Below the pieces are notes generated by a model. That model made no database searches. It saw only the letters and a program-made list of their open reading frames with translations, and was not told the DNA's origin. DNA of 64,000 nt, taken from NCBI RefSeq assembly GCF_040760075.1, contig NZ_CP142884.1, forward strand, positions 3,348,001 through 3,412,000, in the 5' to 3' direction. Source of the stretch: Sphingobacterium sp. R2. GTDB lineage: Bacteria; Bacteroidota; Bacteroidia; Sphingobacteriales; Sphingobacteriaceae. The position numbers and the translations under genes are program-made. Position 1 is the first letter of the stretch. The number at the start of each line of letters is the position of its first letter. This document shows positions 33,264-43,309 of the stretch, piece after piece.

Positions 33264-33304
33264 GCAAAAAAAATCGCTCGTCAAGCTGATGTGACGAGCG
33301 ATTT
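33264..33304 (-). terminator. Rho-independent terminator of the beta-glucan locus
   Basis: AAATCGCTCGTCA (33271-33283) pairs with TGACGAGCGATTT (33292-33304) to form a 13-bp stem with an 8-base loop. On the minus strand it is followed by a run of eight T. It lies about 20 bases after the stop of the glycosidase gene and ends that minus-strand operon. Confidence 0.88.
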
Positions 33305-33324
33305 GAGATTTAGATTGGAGAGTT

Positions 33325-35376
33325 TTAATCCAATAGACCATATACACGGACATAATCTATTTCGAACGTTGCGGGGAATATTGTATCATCTACGCCCTCT
33401 TTGCCGCCCCAGTTTCCACCGACAGCAAGGTTAAGTAACCAATGGAACTTTTGGTCAAATGGCCATTCTTTAAAGCTCCTCTTTTCATTGACAAAGTGAA
33501 AGGTCTCTTGTCCATCAATGAAACCTTTGATATATGTCGGTGTCCAGTCTACACGATAGTTGTGAAATTTCTCAGAAACACCAGACACCTTTTTTTTACT
33601 CGTTTTCTGTGTGTTTATGCTATGGTTATAGGCTTTGGTATGCACTGATATATGCACCATATCCTGATCGTATCCGACATGTTCAAGTATATCTATTTCG
33701 CCCGACTTGGGCCAATTACCATATTTCATATCAGTGGGAAGCATCCAGATCGCTGGCCAGGTACCAATCCCGCTCGGCAATTTTGCTCGCGCCTCAAATC
33801 TACCATACCTGAAGTCTCCTTTATTCTTGCTGGTCAGCCTTGCAGAGGTATAGGCTTTGCCATCTTTATTTCCTTTTCTTGCCGTAATCTTCAGGACACC
33901 ATTTTCCACGATGGAATTTGATGCTGATGCCTCCATGTAATACTGCTGCTCATTGTTGCCCCAGCCGTTGTACAAAGAACCGACATCATAAGACCATTTG
34001 TTTTTATCGGGCAATCCGGAATAATTAAATTCATCAGCCCATATCGGTGTCGGCGAAAAATGATAGATTATCTTATTTGCTATAGCTGAATTTGGCTTTA
34101 CAAAAAAGGGAATGTTGGCTGTTGCAACCTTGTTGTTTCCATCGTTTGCATAGACAAATAGCCGATAGGCGCCTTCCAGAGGAGGAGCCGTCAAGAGTGT
34201 CCTGTCAACTGCGTTATCATCTATAAAGCCACTTAATCCCTGCGGACGTTCTTCACGGTCGCCACCTTCTTTAAGATCTGTGCTTTCCTTGAGAAGCTCC
34301 CAACGTAGCTGTAATTTGTCGCCGTTGGGATCATGTACAAAGGCTTCTATAGGATAGGATTTACCGGATTCTAGGTAGATAAAATCTTTTGCATGCTTAT
34401 GATTCAATAATAGAGAGTCTAACTGCGGGGCCCGATTATGGGGCCATTGGCCCGACCAAAGGTATTGCATAACATCGACAACCTCATTTTCCTCACCTTG
34501 CTCAGTAAATAATCCATACCATGTTGGTGTACGTTCCTGTTTTTGTCCCCACAAAAAGACATAAGAGCCCAGACAGTTTTTATCTTGTTCGATAGCGGCT
34601 TCGTATCGGCTTTTGTAAACTTTCGCTTTCTCGTGGCTAGTCTCCTCAATAGGAGCTCCCCAAGGTGTTTGCAGGACTTCCCAATGGCCTGTAGGCCCCC
34701 ATTCTGTCACAATATAGGGTTTACTCCATCCCGTCTTTTTTAATTGCTCAGGAACAGCGGCAAGGCCACCATATACTTGTACAGAGATCAGGTCCAGTGC
34801 TGTGCATCTGGTTTTAATATAATCAATTTCCTTTTGATTCACACCGGCCAGCATGGTAGTTACCAGATGATTGGGATCTAATTCATGGATCATCTCGGCG
34901 ATCGAATTGACAGCATCCCATACTTTTGGGTTACTGTAATGTAGGTTGAGTTCATTGCCGATTCCCCATGCGAGCAGTGCCGGATGATCCTTATATTTCA
35001 GGATAATTGTGCGAATATATTCTTTTTGTTTGGCAACAGCTGCCGGATTATTGTAATTGAAGCCATGGCGCTCTGTTTTCACATCGAGCCCTAAGGTTAC
35101 CGTGAGGCCCAGCGTTTGTGCTTTATTTAGGATTTCACCAGCTTGCTGGGGTGTCCATGTGCGTATGGAGTTGCCTCCATACGCTTTTAATTTTTCCAGA
35201 TTGCTTGTTCCGCCTGCTCCTTTAATGAAGTAAGGCTGTCCATTACGCATTAGTGTAAAACCATTTTCATCTTTAACGATTGTCGATTTAACGGGTTTGC
35301 CTTCCTTTCCCAATGCATAGGAAAGGAAAAGTACGTTTAGCAATATGAATATTAGTGGTCTTGCTGCTGTCATCAT
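33325..35376 (-). CDS. Two-domain beta-glucanase: clan A TIM barrel plus GH16
   Basis: A 683-aa secreted glycosidase with signal peptide (LIFILLNVLFLSYALG). The N-terminal half (about 35-310) is a GH2/GH5-like TIM barrel: GQPYFIKGAGG, NSIRTWTPQQ, LLAWGIGNELN (acid/base Glu) and PYIVTEWGPTGHW (nucleophile Glu). A small beta domain joins it to a C-terminal GH16 domain (about 445-683) that has PAIWMLP, the catalytic SGEIDILEHVG (ExDxxE) and the closing FEIDYVRVYG. GH16 enzymes with this motif (laminarinase type) cut beta-1,3- or mixed beta-glucans. Both catalytic centres look intact. The gene abuts the SusD gene (one base between stop and start) and ends the operon. The exact family of the TIM barrel is not certain. 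Confidence 0.85.
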   Translation of the reverse strand: MMTAARPLIFILLNVLFLSYALGKEGKPVKSTIVKDENGFTLMRNGQPYFIKGAGGTSNLEKLKAYGGNSIRTWTPQQAGEILNKAQTLGLTVTLGLDVKTERHGFNYNNPAAVAKQKEYIRTIILKYKDHPALLAWGIGNELNLHYSNPKVWDAVNSIAEMIHELDPNHLVTTMLAGVNQKEIDYIKTRCTALDLISVQVYGGLAAVPEQLKKTGWSKPYIVTEWGPTGHWEVLQTPWGAPIEETSHEKAKVYKSRYEAAIEQDKNCLGSYVFLWGQKQERTPTWYGLFTEQGEENEVVDVMQYLWSGQWPHNRAPQLDSLLLNHKHAKDFIYLESGKSYPIEAFVHDPNGDKLQLRWELLKESTDLKEGGDREERPQGLSGFIDDNAVDRTLLTAPPLEGAYRLFVYANDGNNKVATANIPFFVKPNSAIANKIIYHFSPTPIWADEFNYSGLPDKNKWSYDVGSLYNGWGNNEQQYYMEASASNSIVENGVLKITARKGNKDGKAYTSARLTSKNKGDFRYGRFEARAKLPSGIGTWPAIWMLPTDMKYGNWPKSGEIDILEHVGYDQDMVHISVHTKAYNHSINTQKTSKKKVSGVSEKFHNYRVDWTPTYIKGFIDGQETFHFVNEKRSFKEWPFDQKFHWLLNLAVGGNWGGKEGVDDTIFPATFEIDYVRVYGLLD

Positions 35377-36927
35377 CTATCGAAAGTTAGGGTTTGCATC
35401 TATCTGAGTTTGCGGAATAGGTATGTATTCGCTGACACCAGGGGTAAATTTTGCGCCGAAGACTTCTTTGGCACGCTCGGTACGGACCAGGTCATTAAAA
35501 CGCTCACCCCACCATTCGCAGGCAAATTCCGCTCGACGTTCATCCAAGATCTGATTTAAATTTACATTTGTAATCGGTGCTAGTTTTGCGCGTTCACGAA
35601 TCAGACGAAAAGGCTCATCCCCATTCTGTCCCTTCCTGACCTTCGCTTCGGCATTTAATAAAAGAACATCCGCATAGCGCAATATACGTACATTATTGTT
35701 TGCTCCATATTCCATTCGGCCAGCTGTCATCTGCGATTTTGGGAGATAGGCTTTACCATTGAAATATTTTACGCCAAATGGATTTCCATAAACGGCATCA
35801 CCACTTGGAGTTAACGATGTAGTCGCCGGATTGCCATCTACGCCACAATATAAAATCGTTGTCTTTAAGCGTTCCGTTTCACCTCTATTGGTTAAGAAAT
35901 CAACGATATTTTGAGAAGGTGGTACCCAGCCTGCTCCGGAGATTGGACTTCCTTTTTGATCCCCAGAAGGGCCCTGCCATTTAAAAAAGGTACCCCAATC
36001 CACGCCTGGTCGAACGATGTCGCCCGTTCCCAATCCAAAATCAGAATATTGTAGTTCAAAGATAGACTCGTTCGACAACTTTCCTGGTATTTTAAAAAGC
36101 TCGTAATAATTTGGGTATAGCGAAAATCGACCGCTCGCAATAATTTTGTTTGTTGCATCCAGAACGTCATTCCAATGGGCACTGCCGTTATCATTCCCGG
36201 CCAAATCTGCAGCGGCTTTCGCTTTCAAAAGAAGGGCAGAATATTTAGTTACCGCCCCAATGTGCTTTGACTGATTTGGACGGGCATCTTCAAGATCTTC
36301 CGAGCAGGCATTCATTTCATCAATTATAAACTGACGTACTTCTGCTACCGTACTTTTCTGGATGGTAGCCAAACGGCCAATGTTATCGCTGTCAATAAGA
36401 ATAGGTACATTGCCAAACAGGCGTGAAGCCATCAGGTGAGCATATGCTCTTAAAAACCTGACTTCGGCTTTGTACTGCTTATTCAGTTTTATATCCGCCG
36501 TATTGGAAACTGGAATTTTTTCAGCAAAATTATCCAATTCGATCAAAGCATTGTTTGCAGCGATGACGAGGCTATAATAACTGATCCATGATTGATTTAG
36601 GCCCCAGTAGGATTGAATGGTAACATCATTTTGAAAATTTTTAATACCCATTAATTCGGGATTATCATTTGGATTAGGTGCGGCCTGTTGGTAGTCGTCA
36701 TCACGCATACAGCGAATGGAAAGATCAATCCAATGCACTAAGTTATCGTCTGAAGCCGAGCGATATACACCAGATACTGGGCCGTACATTAAGGCGGTAT
36801 TGCTATAATCAATCTCCTCAGATCGCTGCTGGTTTTCTAAAGGTTTGTCCAAAAATTTACTACAACTGGATAGGCTACAGGAAAGACCTAAGCAGCTTGC
36901 GATTAGGATATATTGAAGAGTTTTCAT
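35377..36927 (-). CDS. SusD/RagB-type nutrient-binding lipoprotein
   Basis: A 516-aa surface lipoprotein. The signal ends in the lipobox LSSCSKFLDKP (Cys at about residue 22). The TPR-rich SusD fold is shown by YSNTALMYGPVSGVYR, KAEVRFLRAYAHLMASRLFGNVP (around 150-172) and the C-terminal RYADVLLLNAEAKVRKG and DERRAEFACEWWGERFNDLVR. It forms the lid of the SusC transporter at 36953-40009, 25 bases upstream, and captures beta-glucan oligosaccharides for import. Its stop directly touches the start of the glycosidase gene. Confidence 0.92.
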   Translation of the reverse strand: MKTLQYILIASCLGLSCSLSSCSKFLDKPLENQQRSEEIDYSNTALMYGPVSGVYRSASDDNLVHWIDLSIRCMRDDDYQQAAPNPNDNPELMGIKNFQNDVTIQSYWGLNQSWISYYSLVIAANNALIELDNFAEKIPVSNTADIKLNKQYKAEVRFLRAYAHLMASRLFGNVPILIDSDNIGRLATIQKSTVAEVRQFIIDEMNACSEDLEDARPNQSKHIGAVTKYSALLLKAKAAADLAGNDNGSAHWNDVLDATNKIIASGRFSLYPNYYELFKIPGKLSNESIFELQYSDFGLGTGDIVRPGVDWGTFFKWQGPSGDQKGSPISGAGWVPPSQNIVDFLTNRGETERLKTTILYCGVDGNPATTSLTPSGDAVYGNPFGVKYFNGKAYLPKSQMTAGRMEYGANNNVRILRYADVLLLNAEAKVRKGQNGDEPFRLIRERAKLAPITNVNLNQILDERRAEFACEWWGERFNDLVRTERAKEVFGAKFTPGVSEYIPIPQTQIDANPNFR

Positions 36928-36952
36928 GCAGTTTAAATTAAAAGGTTAATAA

Positions 36953-39900
36953 TTAGAATGATACTTTGACTCCCAGGCTGTAGGAAGAAGCAATCGGATA
37001 CACATTGGCATCGAATCCCATTCCAGCTATTTCGGGTGTAAAACCATTGTATTTTGTAAATATAAAAGGGCGGTCGGCAGTTGCGAACACACGCGCGGGT
37101 ATTTTATTGAGTTCAAAATTATAACCCAATTGTATATTTTGTATCCGTAGGTATGCTCCACTTTCCACAAAAAATGAACTTGCCTGAAGATTCCAAGGGG
37201 CAACGGATCCTTTGGCAGATGGGTGCGTATTACTGCTTCCTTCTGCAGTCCAGAGGTTTTCGACGAATGCGGCATCAACATTCATCTGATTGTATTTTCG
37301 GCGCATTGCACGGTTAAGATTATGTATCTTGTTGCCGGATACACCTTGAAAGGCAATACTTAGATCAAATTTTTTATAATCAAACGCGAGGTTAAATCCG
37401 TAGGCTAACGTAGGAAGATAATTGCCGAGGTTTACCCGATCTTTTTCATCAAGCTCGCCATTATTGTTCTGATCCCTATATTGAAGATATCCAGGTAAAA
37501 TAGGTGTGTTTGGATTCTGTTGATTGTATCTTTTTGCTATGGGATCTGCATCAATCTCGGCTTGATTTTGATAGACACCAGCTACCTCATAACCGTAGAA
37601 AAAGTTTATGGGTTGATTCAGTTCTATACGTGCGGGGAATTCAGCAGACCATTCTGGATAACCATTCATTATGCTTTCTAGTCCACCGAGATTCGTAACG
37701 CTGTTTTTTAGGGTAGTCAGGTTTCCGCCAATCGCATAGCTCAATTCGCCAATTTTGTCTTTCCATTGCAGACCAATTTCCCAACCACTGTTTGTTACAC
37801 TTCCCCAATTGCCATATACGCGATCCCACGAAAAGGGGATAGGTCGGCTAAAAGCAAGGTCATGTGTAGTGCGGTGATAATAATCTACCGCGCCGGTCAA
37901 ACTATTATTCAGCAAGGCAAAGTCAAGTCCGCCATCCCATTCTTCCACAACTTCCCAGCGCACTTGGGTGAAAAAACGGCCGACGCGATATCCAGGTACG
38001 CGCGTTCCATTGGTAGTTCCTTCGCTTCCAAATATCCCTGAGTAGTTATTGCCTGAGTACACTGTAGCATAGCCTGCATTAGGCTGAATACCATCGTTCC
38101 CCAATTTACCCCAGCTTCCACGCAATTTAAGCTGGTTGAAAAGTTTTTGATTTTCCATAAACTTCTCCTTGGTCAATACCCAGCCTAGGCCCACTGACGG
38201 AAAATAACCCCATTTCGTTTGGTATTTTGAGCTGCCGTCTGCACGGAATGTTGCTGTTAGCAAATATTTGTTGTCATAATCGTAGGTGCCTCTGGTAAAA
38301 TAGGATATTCCGGCATTTCGGAATCCCTTCTCTCCATATCCTGTGGCCGAACCCGTACCTTGCGCATCCACACCAACATACCAAAACTCCTCCGATTCTG
38401 GCACATCATTGGCTTGTACCCAAGTTTCCCGCCAGCGTTCCTCACGTGATGATTGTCCGAGCAAAAATGACCAGTGATGTTTACCCGCCTGATCTTTATA
38501 CGTTAGGAGATTGTCCAAAATATAGTTGGTGTTGCGTGCTTGCGCTGAACGTAAAAAGGAGCGGTCATTGCGCTGATCATTGTCAATGTAGTAAACAGGA
38601 TTATAGTTTATATTATGTGTGGACTGATACCTCTGGCTAAGCTGCGAACGAACAGTGATCTTGTCTTTCCATAATGTTGCCTCGAGATAGATCGTCGGAA
38701 GAATCTGGAACCCCTTTGTCTGATTCGTATTATAAAAAGCTGTAGCTACCGGATTGTTATACCAAAATCCCGATTGCATACCGATGGCGGTACTTGATCC
38801 AAATTTTTCCGGTTTGGACAGTTCCAATGATTGGTCATAAACAGGGTAGAGTGGCGATGCGAAATAGGCTTGTCTAAAAGCAGCATTATTAGGCGAGTAG
38901 GTTTTAAAGTTATTGATGTGTGCGCTAAAACCCGCTTTCAGCCAATCTGTTACTTTGGCATCAGTTTGTAAGCGGATATTATATTTTTGATTCATATTGC
39001 TGGCATCCATGATGCCATCCTGTTTGACATAATTGAGCCCCATGGAATAGGTAATTTTATCAGATCCACCCATAATATCCAGGTTATGATTGGTGATCAG
39101 AGCCTTGGAGCGCAAGAGCTCTTTGAACCAATCGGTATCCATCGCCGGGTTGGTCGTTGTCCCACCATATTTTTCCACCGAACTTTTTACGAAGGCCTCA
39201 TTTCCAATGGCTGTTGCATATTCCGCATATTGCTTTGCATTAGCCATTTTCAAAACATGTGTTGGGGCTTGGAAACCAGCGAAGCCATTATATGTAACTT
39301 TCCCTTTCATATTTAAACTTCCTTTTTTGGTGGTCACCAAAATGACACCATTTGCGGCACGTACTCCATAGATTGCTGCGCCAGAAGCATCCTTTAAAAC
39401 CGAAATGTCGGCAATATCATTTGGATTGAGGAAATCGATATTGTCCATGAACATGCCATCCACCACATATAGAGGACTTTCATTATTAAAAGAGCCAACG
39501 CCACGTACACGAACAGCGGGCGAAGATCCGGGCGCGCCCGAACTTACGATTTGCACACCAGCAACAGCGCCTTGTATTGCATCCATTGGGTTGGAAACAG
39601 TACGTTTGGCCATTTCTTCCATATTTACTGTTCCTATGGGCGCTGTGAGGTCGCCCTTTCGTTGCGTACCGTAGCCTACAACTACCACTTCATCTAGATT
39701 GAAGTCACTGTTGTTTTGCATGAGCTGAATCGTTAAGATATCTCCATTTATGGGTACTGTCTTCGCCTCATATCCTAATGATGAGATGATGAGGTATTTG
39801 ACGTTTGTAGGAATAGCGAGTGAAAATTCCCCGTTTTCATTGCTGCTTGTCCCAATCTTTGCATTTCCTTGCACAGTAATGCTTGCCGAGATAGGAGCAC

Positions 39901-40009
39901 CTTTTTCGTTTGTAATCCGTCCAGTCACTGTTTTAGTCTGCGCACTTACTATAGTGGATAGGCAAGAGAACAGTACAGTACTGGCAATAATACTGATATT
40001 ATTTTTCAT
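36953..40009 (-). CDS. SusC/RagA-type TonB-linked receptor of the beta-glucan locus
   Basis: An outer-membrane importer of about 1018 residues, read from ATG 40009 (MKNNISIIASTVLFSCLS); an ATG at 40057 would add 16 residues before the signal peptide. After the signal come a carboxypeptidase-D-like domain (VTGRITNEKGAPISASI), the TonB box region LDEVVVVGYGTQRKGDL, the plug (VRVRGVGSFNNESPLYVVDG, IYGVRAANGVILVTTKKG) and a long barrel. It imports oligosaccharides with SusD. It is the first gene of the minus-strand operon SusC-SusD-glycosidase and lies opposite the SusR-like regulator. Confidence 0.93.
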   Translation of the reverse strand: MKNNISIIASTVLFSCLSTIVSAQTKTVTGRITNEKGAPISASITVQGNAKIGTSSNENGEFSLAIPTNVKYLIISSLGYEAKTVPINGDILTIQLMQNNSDFNLDEVVVVGYGTQRKGDLTAPIGTVNMEEMAKRTVSNPMDAIQGAVAGVQIVSSGAPGSSPAVRVRGVGSFNNESPLYVVDGMFMDNIDFLNPNDIADISVLKDASGAAIYGVRAANGVILVTTKKGSLNMKGKVTYNGFAGFQAPTHVLKMANAKQYAEYATAIGNEAFVKSSVEKYGGTTTNPAMDTDWFKELLRSKALITNHNLDIMGGSDKITYSMGLNYVKQDGIMDASNMNQKYNIRLQTDAKVTDWLKAGFSAHINNFKTYSPNNAAFRQAYFASPLYPVYDQSLELSKPEKFGSSTAIGMQSGFWYNNPVATAFYNTNQTKGFQILPTIYLEATLWKDKITVRSQLSQRYQSTHNINYNPVYYIDNDQRNDRSFLRSAQARNTNYILDNLLTYKDQAGKHHWSFLLGQSSREERWRETWVQANDVPESEEFWYVGVDAQGTGSATGYGEKGFRNAGISYFTRGTYDYDNKYLLTATFRADGSSKYQTKWGYFPSVGLGWVLTKEKFMENQKLFNQLKLRGSWGKLGNDGIQPNAGYATVYSGNNYSGIFGSEGTTNGTRVPGYRVGRFFTQVRWEVVEEWDGGLDFALLNNSLTGAVDYYHRTTHDLAFSRPIPFSWDRVYGNWGSVTNSGWEIGLQWKDKIGELSYAIGGNLTTLKNSVTNLGGLESIMNGYPEWSAEFPARIELNQPINFFYGYEVAGVYQNQAEIDADPIAKRYNQQNPNTPILPGYLQYRDQNNNGELDEKDRVNLGNYLPTLAYGFNLAFDYKKFDLSIAFQGVSGNKIHNLNRAMRRKYNQMNVDAAFVENLWTAEGSSNTHPSAKGSVAPWNLQASSFFVESGAYLRIQNIQLGYNFELNKIPARVFATADRPFIFTKYNGFTPEIAGMGFDANVYPIASSYSLGVKVSF

Positions 40010-40054
40010 GTGTAATGAATTGAAATTTAGGAATTGTTTATAATTATCAAGAAT

Positions 40055-40062
40055 CAAAATTA
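40055..40062 (-). promoter_or_regulatory. Bacteroidota -7 element for the SusC operon
   Basis: On the minus strand the sequence TAATTTTG matches the TAnnTTTG consensus, 46 bases upstream of the SusC start. No TTG -33 element is found at the usual distance, so a regulator probably assists, as expected for a substrate-induced locus. Confidence 0.45.
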
Positions 40063-40114
40063 GGCTTAAGCAGCTTATTGTCGAGTTTTAGGGGTACAAC
40101 AACACTACATCATG

Positions 40115-40146
40115 TTGGTTTTTTCGGCGGCAATTCAATATATTTG
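40115..40146 (+). promoter_or_regulatory. Promoter of the SusR-like regulator gene
   Basis: A TTG at 40115-40117 and TATATTTG at 40139-40146 (perfect TAnnTTTG) are separated by 21 bases, as in Bacteroidota primary-sigma promoters. Transcription would begin near 40153, about 35 bases before the ATG at 40188. Confidence 0.5.
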
Positions 40147-40187
40147 GGGTACGTCAAGTTTACGTCAGCCAATTGAAAGGAATTATT

Positions 40188-43091
40188 ATGAGGTGTTTTG
40201 CCATTCTGTTTTTTATATTGTTTTCTGTTTTTTCAAAAAGGCTATCCGCGCAGGAGTTACTTGGCTTACCTTTGGTTTATAACTATGGTAAATCGGTCTA
40301 TCAAGGGGGGAGTCGCACTTGGGATATAAAACAAGATAGCCAGGGCATCATGTACTTTGGTAACAGTGAAGGGCTACTGACCTTTGATGGACGATATTGG
40401 AAAACATTTTCCCTCCCCAATCATACCAACATCCGTTCTATCTGGATTGATGATGAAGATCGAATTTATGTTGGCGGACAGGGTGATTTTGGCTATTTTG
40501 AGCGTTCGCCGCAATTTGGCCTCGTTTATCATTCCTTACACGATCTTGTTCCAGAAGGATATCGGAATTTTGCAGATATCTGGAATACGGTTGGCGTCGG
40601 GCAATCTGTTTTTTTTCGCGGTACCAATGCGATATTTGAATTGAAAGGACAAAAGATTCAAGTACATCCGGCGGCGGATGAGTGGTATTATATGGGGCAG
40701 TCGGACGGCATACTTTATGCACAGGATAAAAGCAATGGTTTGTTGGAGTTTAGCGACAATAAATGGAATCCCTACGTAAAAGACTTACCCTTTAAAGATG
40801 TGAAGATCGCATCCATGCTCTCCCTTGGCAAAGGCCGTTTGTGGCTGTCTACTTTAAATAACGAAACTTACAGCTTACAGAACCAGAAACTGACAATACT
40901 ACGTACGCAGGGTGGCGACGGCAGCTATACACCGTCTATAGGGAAAATAGATGACTCAACCTTCGTTGTCGGTAATGCCAAAGAAGGTTGCCAGATCCGT
41001 AGCCTAAATGGCAAAACAATTCAAAATATCGGTGTCAGGGAAGGTTTGCAAAATAGAAATGTAACTTCCGTCTTTGTGGACAGACAGAAGAATATATGGG
41101 TGGGTACAGACAATGTCATCTCTGTGATCAGCTATGGAAGTGCCATTCGCTATCTCCGTCCCAATATGGAGAATGATGTGACGGGATATTCTACACTCCT
41201 CTTCAATAATAAACTTTATCTTTCCTCCTCGAACGGAGTTTATTATGCTAGAATAAAAGAAGGATTGACCGATCAAAGCCGTTCACCAGCTTTTTTTTTC
41301 CTCCTTCCGGGTAGCGATGGTGGCGAAGCATGGCGCCTTGAACAACTTAATGGTCAATTACTACTTGGACACAACAAAGGTTTATTCCAGATTACGGATC
41401 ATTCCCTCAAGCCAGTTCGGCAGGGGATAGGAACTTGGAAGTTGCTTCCCCTTAGTATGGTTTATCCGGTAAAAGAAAGTTTAATAGGAACCTATAATGG
41501 CCTCGAGTTGCTTGATTTTAATCAAGGCTTATTCTCGATAAAAGGCCCGCTAGATGGACCTTCTGATTCTTTCCGATTTCTCGAACAAGATGAAAAAGGG
41601 ACTATCTGGGCATCTCACCCGTATCGGGGTATTTACCGGATTACGCTGTCGGACGATAAGAAATCGTATCAGGCCAAACTCTGCAATCATAAAGATGGGC
41701 TACCTGCCGATTATCAGAATTACGTATTTAAAATAAAAAATCAGATTGTCTTTGCGACGGAGAAAGGGCTTTATCGCTATGATTATAAGATAAATCGTTT
41801 TTTGCCTGCAGAACAGTTCGCAGCCTTTAAAGACTTGACCATACGTTATCTAAAAGATGACCAGCAAGGAAATATCTGGTTTTGTACAAGGAAAATGGTT
41901 GGGGTAGGGCGATTTGATTCCAAGCTTGGAACCTATCATCTTATTAATTTTCCTGAGATAGAAGGGATGAACACCACAGGATTTGAACATATTTATACTA
42001 TTGACCAATACAATATCTATATAGGAGCAGAGAAAGGGGCAATTCATATCAATTATGATAAGTATTTGAAACATAGTGTAAGGCCTGTAGCCATGTTATC
42101 TCAAATTATTGCAACAGGAAAAAGGGATAGTCTTATTTATGCAGGTTTTCTTTCAAATGCCTTTGAGTCAAAAGAGGATCCACTCAATGCTAATAAAGGC
42201 AACGTCCTAAGGTTACCTTCCATTTTTAACTCTTTCCGATTTAGCTTTTCCTCACCAAGTTATGGGATAAATCAGCATCTTGAATTCAGTTATAAATTAT
42301 TGGGTTATGATGACGAATGGTCTTCATGGAACCCCCAGTCTGAAAAAGCCTATACCAATCTGCCGGATGGACAGTACACGTTTCTTCTGAAAGTAAAGAA
42401 TAATTTAAACCAGCAATCCGATGTGGCCGAATACCGATTTATCGTTTTACCCCCATGGTATAAGACCCTATTAGCCAAAATTGCTTATTTTCTATTGGCT
42501 ATACTCGCTGTGTTTGCCTTGATTCATTTGCGTAAAATAGAGAGACACAAACAGCAGCTGAAACATGAGCAACAGTTGGCGCAACTCCGTTATATCCATC
42601 AGCTGGAAATTGAGAAAAATGAGAAAGAAATCATGAAGTTGAATAACGAGAAATTAGCACATGAAGTGATGTCCAAAACAAAAGAACTAGCGAGTACTAG
42701 CATGCAGTTGCTTGAAAATTCGGGTGCATTAATTAAAGTTAAGGATGAACTCGCAAAGCTTGATACTGGCGATCACGAAGACGCTAATTTGAAACGTATT
42801 AACATGTTATTGAAGGATATTGAAAAGAATAGTGCAAACTGGAACCAATTCGCGAGTCATTTTGATGAACTTAACGACGGATTTTTAAACAATTTGAAGG
42901 CAAAGCATCCAACATTATCTCGAAATGATCTCAAAGTATGCGCGTATTTAAAATTGTATTTTACATCCAAACAGATCGCTCAGCTGCAGAATATTACCGT
43001 TAGGGGAGTAGAAATTCATCGGTATAGACTACGCAAAAAATTGCAGATCGAAACGGAGTTGTCTTTAAATGAATATTTAAATACAATTTAA
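40188..43091 (+). CDS. SusR-like periplasmic-sensor HTH regulator
   Basis: A membrane-spanning regulator of about 967 residues, starting at ATG 40188 (MRCFAILFFILFSVFSKRLS). After the signal segment, repeated two-component-regulator propeller blades (for example WDIKQDSQGIMYFGNSEGLL, NIWVGTDN and GTIWASHPYRG) cover about residues 40-640. A Y_Y_Y domain (FSYKLLGYDDEWSSW) follows, then one transmembrane helix (LLAKIAYFLLAILAVFALIHL) and a cytoplasmic coiled coil. It ends in a LuxR-like helix-turn-helix (LSRNDLKVCAYLKLYFTSKQ and EIHRYRLRKKL). There is no kinase or receiver domain, so it is a SusR-type direct sensor-regulator rather than a hybrid two-component protein. It should sense a glucan oligosaccharide and control the divergent SusC operon. 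Confidence 0.9.
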   Translation: MRCFAILFFILFSVFSKRLSAQELLGLPLVYNYGKSVYQGGSRTWDIKQDSQGIMYFGNSEGLLTFDGRYWKTFSLPNHTNIRSIWIDDEDRIYVGGQGDFGYFERSPQFGLVYHSLHDLVPEGYRNFADIWNTVGVGQSVFFRGTNAIFELKGQKIQVHPAADEWYYMGQSDGILYAQDKSNGLLEFSDNKWNPYVKDLPFKDVKIASMLSLGKGRLWLSTLNNETYSLQNQKLTILRTQGGDGSYTPSIGKIDDSTFVVGNAKEGCQIRSLNGKTIQNIGVREGLQNRNVTSVFVDRQKNIWVGTDNVISVISYGSAIRYLRPNMENDVTGYSTLLFNNKLYLSSSNGVYYARIKEGLTDQSRSPAFFFLLPGSDGGEAWRLEQLNGQLLLGHNKGLFQITDHSLKPVRQGIGTWKLLPLSMVYPVKESLIGTYNGLELLDFNQGLFSIKGPLDGPSDSFRFLEQDEKGTIWASHPYRGIYRITLSDDKKSYQAKLCNHKDGLPADYQNYVFKIKNQIVFATEKGLYRYDYKINRFLPAEQFAAFKDLTIRYLKDDQQGNIWFCTRKMVGVGRFDSKLGTYHLINFPEIEGMNTTGFEHIYTIDQYNIYIGAEKGAIHINYDKYLKHSVRPVAMLSQIIATGKRDSLIYAGFLSNAFESKEDPLNANKGNVLRLPSIFNSFRFSFSSPSYGINQHLEFSYKLLGYDDEWSSWNPQSEKAYTNLPDGQYTFLLKVKNNLNQQSDVAEYRFIVLPPWYKTLLAKIAYFLLAILAVFALIHLRKIERHKQQLKHEQQLAQLRYIHQLEIEKNEKEIMKLNNEKLAHEVMSKTKELASTSMQLLENSGALIKVKDELAKLDTGDHEDANLKRINMLLKDIEKNSANWNQFASHFDELNDGFLNNLKAKHPTLSRNDLKVCAYLKLYFTSKQIAQLQNITVRGVEIHRYRLRKKLQIETELSLNEYLNTI

Positions 43092-43309
43092 TTTGAGACA
43101 TTATCTTATTTCAAAACGCGATTATATCTTATTAATCAATACGTATCTGTTTTGTTATCTTTAACAACTTCATGTGTGGAGGCAAAATTAGGAAGGAAAG
43201 TTAACGTATCAACTGAATGTAACTATGAAAAATTAATTACAATATCGAGTAGTAAAACCTAACAGCCCATTAACGGAATTTGTTGAAAGTCTTTGCATTT
43301 AGAATTTAA

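Noticed and set aside
33264..33304. Inverted repeat as a mobile-element end
   Set aside because: A T-run follows on the minus strand at the end of an operon, so it is a terminator; no partner copy was seen.
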